From Marinilabiliales bacterium (lineage in GTDB: Bacteria > Bacteroidota > Bacteroidia > Bacteroidales > F082): DNA of 10,666 bases. The notes under the pieces were generated by a model, which worked only from the letters and a program-made list of their open reading frames with translations, did not search any database and was not told the origin of the DNA. The translations under genes were made by a program, and so were the position numbers. Of this stretch, positions 6,451 to 10,666 are shown piece by piece. The stretch lies in the NCBI GenBank assembly GCA_002869465.1, contig PKSW01000437.1, forward strand, positions 1-10,666. Direction: 5' to 3'. Numbering within the stretch: position 1 is the first letter of the stretch; every line of letters begins with the position of its first letter.

Positions 6451-6512
6451 GCGGGTTGGCACAATTACTGGTAATACAGTTTTTGATTACTACAAAAGAC
6501 AACAGAATTGAT

Positions 6513-7226
6513 ATGATAAGCCTGAATAATATCAACAAAACATATTTTACCGGCTCCAACAGCTTGCATGTGCTCAAGGGAGTTGACCTGAACATTGAAA
6601 AAGGAGAATTGGTTTCCATCATGGGCTCTTCCGGCTCCGGAAAATCCACTTTGTTGAATATTATCGGCATGCTGGATAATTACGATTCGGGTGAATTTCA
6701 TTTGAACGGTGAATTCATCCAGAAAATGAGTGAGAAAAAAGCAGCCTACTACCGGAATAAATTTATTGGTTTTGTGTTCCAGTCCTTCAATCTGATCTCG
6801 TTTAAAAACGCCATGGAAAATGTAGCCCTACCCCTGTATTATCAAAAGGTGAGCCGCAAAAAAAGAAATATAAAAGCTATGGAATACCTCGAAAAAATGG
6901 GACTAGCCGAATGGGCTGAGCACCTTCCAAGTGAATTATCAGGGGGTCAGAAACAAAGACTGGCTATTGCGAGGGCATTGATTTCAGAGCCCAAGGTTAT
7001 ATTGGCTGATGAACCAACCGGCGCACTGGATTCTGCCACCTCAATGGAGGTAATGGACTTGTTTCATGAAATAAACGATATGGGAATTACGATTTTGATT
7101 GTAACCCACGAAAGAGATATTGCAGCAAAAACAGATCGGATTGTCAAGCTGAAAGACGGCATTGTTGATTCGATCATATCTAATGGCGAGCGGAAAAAAT
7201 GGCTGGCCGACCAGGTAATGGCATAA
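6513..7226 (+). CDS. MacB/LolD-type ABC transporter ATPase
   Basis: A 237-residue cytoplasmic ATPase, usual length for the MacB/LolD/FtsE group, that powers the two permeases encoded next. All motifs are present: Walker A GSSGSGKST (38-46), Q-loop Gln90 in FVFQSFNL, signature LSGGQKQRLAIARAL (142-156), Walker B VILADEPTGALD (162-173) with catalytic Glu167, and H-loop His199 in VTHERD. The start was set at ATG 6513 because MISLNNINKTYFTG is the normal family N-terminus. An in-frame TTG at 6456 would add 19 residues (MAQLLVIQFLITTKDNRID) of no family character. The first permease follows after 10 bases, so translation of the genes is probably linked. In this group, ATP binding and hydrolysis drive mechanotransmission across the membrane rather than moving substrate through the membrane domain. 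The substrate cannot be told from sequence. Confidence 0.95.
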   Translation: MISLNNINKTYFTGSNSLHVLKGVDLNIEKGELVSIMGSSGSGKSTLLNIIGMLDNYDSGEFHLNGEFIQKMSEKKAAYYRNKFIGFVFQSFNLISFKNAMENVALPLYYQKVSRKKRNIKAMEYLEKMGLAEWAEHLPSELSGGQKQRLAIARALISEPKVILADEPTGALDSATSMEVMDLFHEINDMGITILIVTHERDIAAKTDRIVKLKDGIVDSIISNGERKKWLADQVMA

Positions 7227-7236
7227 AAAATATAAA

Positions 7237-8472
7237 ATGTTCGATCTCGATAAATGGCAGGAAATATTCAGTACCATTCGTAAGAACAAATTACGGACGG
7301 CCCTTACCGGCTTTAGCGTAGCCTGGGGCATTTTTATGCTGGTGGTTTTGCTGGGCTCGGGTTACGGACTTGAAAATGGGGTAAAAAGAGAGTTCCAGGG
7401 GGATGCCGTAAATTATATTTCAATTAATTCGGGCGTTACCTCAACTGCCTACAAAGGCATGAAAGCTGGAAGACGCATACGGTTTACCAATGAAGATCGC
7501 GAGATCATGGACAAAATACAGTATGTCGAAAAAAGCTCTTCCAGAACATTCTTGTTTCAGGAAAACAACACCATATCTTATAAAAATGAATACGGCACAT
7601 TCGACATTTTTGCCATTTCACCTGAATACAGGGACGTAGAAATACTTACCATGACCAGCGGACGCTTCCTGAACCAAAAAGACATAACCGATTATCGGAA
7701 ATCAGTAGTTCTTGGCAGGCTGGTATATGAAGCCCTTTTTAAAGGAGGAGAGGAAGCTGTAGATAAATATGTCAAAGTGAGCGGTGTTCCATTTAAGGTG
7801 GTGGGCGTATTTGATGACCCGGGCCAGGACAGGGATGTAAGAAGGATTTATATCCCCGTTTCAACGGCACAGCGTGTTTTCAATATGGGCAATAACATTC
7901 GCAATGTATGCCTGATGCTGGGCGAAGCAGATATACAACAAAGTCACCAGGTGGTTGAAGATGTAAAGCAACAAATGTCGGAAAGGCATAAGTTTGCTCC
8001 CGAAGACAGCAGGGCCCTGTTTATTTTTAACAGTATTGAGAATTATAAACAGTTTATGGATCTGTTTGCCGGCATTCGTTTTTTTATCTGGATCATCGGG
8101 GTAGGCACTATCATAGCTGGTATCGTGGGCGTGAGCAATATTATGATGATCGTTGTAAAAGAGCGGACCAAGGAGATCGGTATCAGGAAAGCCTTAGGAG
8201 CCACTCCGCGGACGATCATCAGCCTGATTTTGCAGGAATCCATATTAATTACTGCGTTTGCAGGATATATCGGACTAGTGGCCGGTGTGGGATTACTGGA
8301 ATTGGTATCCAACCTGATACCCGCGCATGATTATTTTGCAAATCCCGAGATCAATATAAATATAGCTGTCGCCGCCACCGTTCTACTTGTACTGGCAGGA
8401 GCCATCGCGGGATATGTGCCTGCAAAAAAAGCCGCCTCGGTTAAACCGGTGGTAGCATTAAGAGATGAATAA
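7237..8472 (+). CDS. MacB-like ABC permease 1 (MacB_PCD + FtsX domains)
   Basis: A 411-residue inner-membrane protein with MacB topology: a short cytoplasmic helix (DKWQEIFSTIRKNKLRT, 5-21), TM1 about 22-44, a large periplasmic domain of roughly 235 residues, and three C-terminal segments at about 283-306, 330-358 and 374-395. The conserved FtsX block VKERTKEIGIRKALGA (307-322) lies in the loop after TM2, where the ATPase couples. It ends PVVALRDE, the family's usual C-terminus (P.ALR.E). No ATPase domain is fused, unlike E. coli MacB, in line with the separate ATPase upstream. It lies 10 bases after the ATPase stop and 11 bases before permease 2, with which it shares its whole layout. The two probably form a heterodimer, though two homodimers cannot be excluded. 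Confidence 0.93.
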   Translation: MFDLDKWQEIFSTIRKNKLRTALTGFSVAWGIFMLVVLLGSGYGLENGVKREFQGDAVNYISINSGVTSTAYKGMKAGRRIRFTNEDREIMDKIQYVEKSSSRTFLFQENNTISYKNEYGTFDIFAISPEYRDVEILTMTSGRFLNQKDITDYRKSVVLGRLVYEALFKGGEEAVDKYVKVSGVPFKVVGVFDDPGQDRDVRRIYIPVSTAQRVFNMGNNIRNVCLMLGEADIQQSHQVVEDVKQQMSERHKFAPEDSRALFIFNSIENYKQFMDLFAGIRFFIWIIGVGTIIAGIVGVSNIMMIVVKERTKEIGIRKALGATPRTIISLILQESILITAFAGYIGLVAGVGLLELVSNLIPAHDYFANPEININIAVAATVLLVLAGAIAGYVPAKKAASVKPVVALRDE

Positions 8473-8483
8473 AAAATGCATCA

Positions 8484-9755
8484 ATGAGCATCATAGATAT
8501 AGATAAATGGCAGGAAATATTTTACGCGCTTAAAAAGAATAAGCTGCGTACATTTTTCACCGCTTTTGGTGTATTCTGGGGTATTTTCATGCTGATCATC
8601 ATGCTGGGTTCCGGCAGGGGATTAAGCAATGGTGTTTCTCAGGGGATGGGTGACATGGCTACCAATGCCATGTTCATGTGGACCCAGCAAACCACGGTGC
8701 CATATAAAGGTTTTCCAAGGGGCAGAAGATACAATTTCAATAATGATGATACACAGGCATTAATAGATAACATTCCCGAAATTGAATACATTGCGCCACG
8801 CCTACAGGTATTCAGTGCCGGCGAAAATGGCAATAACGTGGTCAGGGGTGAACGAACTGCCGCTTTTACCATCCAGGGCGATTATCCTGATTTTAACCTG
8901 ATCGATCCGGTAAATATCCACCAGGGACGGTTTATCAATGATATTGATATCAAACAAAAGAGAAAAAACGTGGTCATCGGAACACGTGTGTTTGAAGAAA
9001 TGTTTGAACCGGATGAAGATCCCATAGGCGAATATATCCGTATTCAGGGCGTGTATTTCAGGGTGGTGGGTGTGTTTTCCTCAAAAAAGAATGACCAACA
9101 AGCCGAACGTGAAAATTCACAGATATTTATGCCCTTTACCACCATGCAGCAAACCTATAATTTTGGGAACATAGTTGGGTGGTATTCTATAACCGCAAAA
9201 GAAGGCTATAAAGTTTCGCAGGTACTTGAAAAAGCTATTGATATCATGCGAGAAAGGCATTCTATTTCTCCTGCTGATGAAAGAGCCGTTGGCTCCTTCA
9301 ACCTGGAAGAGGAATTCAGAAAAATGACCACCCTGTTCACCGGAATTGATGGCCTGATCTGGATCGTAGGCATTGGTACATTGCTGGCCGGAGTAATCGG
9401 TGTGAGCAATATCATGCTGATCGTAGTAAAAGAGAGAACCAAGGAGATAGGCATACAACGTGCTTTGGGTGCTGCGCCTTTCAGCATAAAAAGCCAGATT
9501 GTGATTGAATCTGTATTTCTGACAACGATTGCCGGATATGTGGGACTGGCTCTGGGAGTCGGCGTGCTGGAACTGATCAATAATATTTTGATACAAACGA
9601 ATGCCAGCACGGACATGTTCAACAATCCGGAAGTAGATTTCAATAAAGCCATTTCAGCACTGGTTATCCTGGTTATTGCAGGTGCGGTTGCAGGACTGAT
9701 CCCGGCCCAAAGAGCCGTTCAGATCAAACCAATCGATGCGTTAAGAGATGAATAA
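8484..9755 (+). CDS. MacB-like ABC permease 2, tandem paralogue of permease 1
   Basis: A 423-residue inner-membrane protein with the same plan as permease 1: N-terminal helix DKWQEIFYALKKNKLRT (7-23), TM1 about 25-46, periplasmic MacB_PCD domain (about 47-289), and TM2-TM4 at about 290-315, 338-366 and 388-408. VKERTKEIGIQRALGA (315-330) is the FtsX coupling block, and the protein ends PIDALRDE. The N-terminal helix and C-terminal membrane half are close to permease 1, while the periplasmic domains differ much more, including a charged KKNDQQAEREN loop (201-211). This fits shared coupling to one ATPase with diverged periplasmic contacts. The ATG at 8484 was chosen because the earlier ATG at 8476 runs into a stop after three codons. 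The adaptor gene follows after 29 bases. Confidence 0.93.
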   Translation: MSIIDIDKWQEIFYALKKNKLRTFFTAFGVFWGIFMLIIMLGSGRGLSNGVSQGMGDMATNAMFMWTQQTTVPYKGFPRGRRYNFNNDDTQALIDNIPEIEYIAPRLQVFSAGENGNNVVRGERTAAFTIQGDYPDFNLIDPVNIHQGRFINDIDIKQKRKNVVIGTRVFEEMFEPDEDPIGEYIRIQGVYFRVVGVFSSKKNDQQAERENSQIFMPFTTMQQTYNFGNIVGWYSITAKEGYKVSQVLEKAIDIMRERHSISPADERAVGSFNLEEEFRKMTTLFTGIDGLIWIVGIGTLLAGVIGVSNIMLIVVKERTKEIGIQRALGAAPFSIKSQIVIESVFLTTIAGYVGLALGVGVLELINNILIQTNASTDMFNNPEVDFNKAISALVILVIAGAVAGLIPAQRAVQIKPIDALRDE

Positions 9756-9784
9756 ATATAAATGACTAATTATATATTGAAGCA

Positions 9785-10666
9785 ATGAAAAAGTTTTTGA
9801 AAGTACTAGGAATCGTGATCATCATAGGGGTGTTTGGTTACACCATTTATTTTTTATACCAGAAATCGCAAACCGAACCGGTGATGTATGAGACCGAGTC
9901 ACCAACAGTAACCAATATTATCAAAAAGACTACAGCAACAGGTTCGGTAGTACCCAGGAAAGAAATTGAAATAAAACCTGTGGTTTCCGGAATAATAGAT
10001 GAGCTTTATATTCAAGAAGGTGATAAAGTTAAAAAAGGCGATCTGTTGGCTAAAATCAGGATCATTCCAAATATGATCAATCTGAATAATGCCAAATCAC
10101 GAGTGGAAGTGGCCAATATCAACCTCAAAGATGCCAAAAGAAATTACGAACGTCAATTGGGATTATTTGAGAAAGGTGTTATCGCAAAAGCAGATTACGA
10201 ATCGTATGAAATTGCCTATCAAAATGCACAAGAAGAGCTGGAGACAGCCAAAGAAACCCTCGAACTAATACAAGAAGGCCAAATTAAAAATTCTGGCCAG
10301 CCAACCAATACGCTGATACAATCAACCATCGATGGCATGGTACTGCATATTCCGGTTGAAATCGGGTACCAGGTGATTGAAGCGAATAATTTCAACGCCG
10401 GAACCACAATTGCCACCATTGCAGATATGGGAGAGATGATCTTTGAAGGGAATATTGATGAATCGGAAGTGGGAAAGATCAGCGAAGGCATGCCATTGAT
10501 TTTAACTATTGGTGCACTTGCAGATGTTACCTTTGAAGCTGCCCTGGAACACATTTCTCCGAAAGGGCAGGAAGTGAATGGCGCCATTCAGTTTGAGATC
10601 AGGGCTGAAGTACTGCTAAAGGAAAATCATTTTATAAGGGCGGGCTACAGTGCTAATGCAGATATT
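9785..10666 (+). CDS. HlyD/MacA-type periplasmic adaptor (membrane fusion protein), C-terminus cut off
   Basis: The ATG at 9785 opens 294 codons that run off the window, so the C-terminal end is missing. Residues 7-26 form one N-terminal membrane anchor (VLGIVIIIGVFGYTIYFLY), leaving the rest periplasmic. The first lipoyl half-motif is about 62-91 (EIKPVVSGIIDELYIQEGDKVKKGD). A helical hairpin spans about 96-165, with heptad-like spacing on both arms. The second lipoyl half follows at about 180-218 (STIDGMVLHIPVEIGYQV), then the start of a beta-barrel domain (GNIDESEVGKISEGM) and a membrane-proximal region. The order is that of MacA-type adaptors, which link the inner-membrane MacB complex to an outer-membrane TolC-like channel. 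It is the fourth gene of the operon; the channel gene may lie further downstream. Confidence 0.93.
   Translation, partial: MKKFLKVLGIVIIIGVFGYTIYFLYQKSQTEPVMYETESPTVTNIIKKTTATGSVVPRKEIEIKPVVSGIIDELYIQEGDKVKKGDLLAKIRIIPNMINLNNAKSRVEVANINLKDAKRNYERQLGLFEKGVIAKADYESYEIAYQNAQEELETAKETLELIQEGQIKNSGQPTNTLIQSTIDGMVLHIPVEIGYQVIEANNFNAGTTIATIADMGEMIFEGNIDESEVGKISEGMPLILTIGALADVTFEAALEHISPKGQEVNGAIQFEIRAEVLLKENHFIRAGYSANADI

Noticed and set aside
6456..6512. Upstream TTG start extending the ABC ATPase by 19 residues
   Set aside because: The extension has no family character, while ATG at 6513 gives the standard N-terminus.
9117..9652. Long minus-strand open frames opposite permease 2 (up to 159 codons)
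   Set aside because: They are shadows of a well-supported permease gene, with no recognisable domain or start context.
10219..10587. A 122-codon minus-strand open frame rich in Ser, Ile and Pro
   Set aside because: It lies wholly opposite the adaptor gene, whose lipoyl and barrel motifs are clear; the composition is typical of an antisense frame.

Overview
The window is chromosomal DNA that looks like Bacteroidota, probably near Bacteroidales/Marinilabiliales. This rests on four things: the protein families and their sequence style, start codons preceded by A-rich DNA rather than Shine-Dalgarno sequences, several perfect matches to the Bacteroidota -7 promoter element TAnnTTTG, and a histidine kinase of a type common in that phylum. 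No tRNA, rRNA, CRISPR array, insertion sequence, phage gene or replication origin was seen.

The left half (1-6253) is all on the minus strand. At the left edge is the N-terminal part of an exported, lipoprotein-like RidA-family protein, with a small dimeric alpha/beta-barrel (cyclase/ABM-like) protein 18 bases upstream of it. Next come an NTF2/SnoaL-like lipoprotein and a secreted isochorismatase-like hydrolase that keeps its D-K-C catalytic triad. They are followed by a VIT1/CCC1-type iron/manganese transporter, thiol peroxidase (tpx) with a clear intrinsic terminator, and a two-gene unit of a membrane histidine kinase followed by hemW. The kinase appears to start at TTG, and its sensor region is an internal tandem duplication.

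The right half (6513-10666) is on the plus strand, divergent from the kinase gene. It is a MacB-type ABC export operon in the order ATPase, permease 1, permease 2, HlyD/MacA-type adaptor; the adaptor runs off the window. The two permeases are tandem paralogues sharing short identical DNA blocks at both ends. The system would couple ATP hydrolysis at the inner membrane to export through the periplasmic adaptor and an outer-membrane channel not present here. The 259-base divergent gap holds a candidate promoter for each side and an inverted repeat overlapping the plus-strand promoter.

Most genes belong to known families. The points most worth a second look are the duplicated sensor in the orphan kinase, the run of exported versions of usually cytoplasmic small-enzyme families at 1-2023, the symmetric element upstream of the exporter, and the lower G+C of the isochorismatase and, less clearly, the VIT gene.
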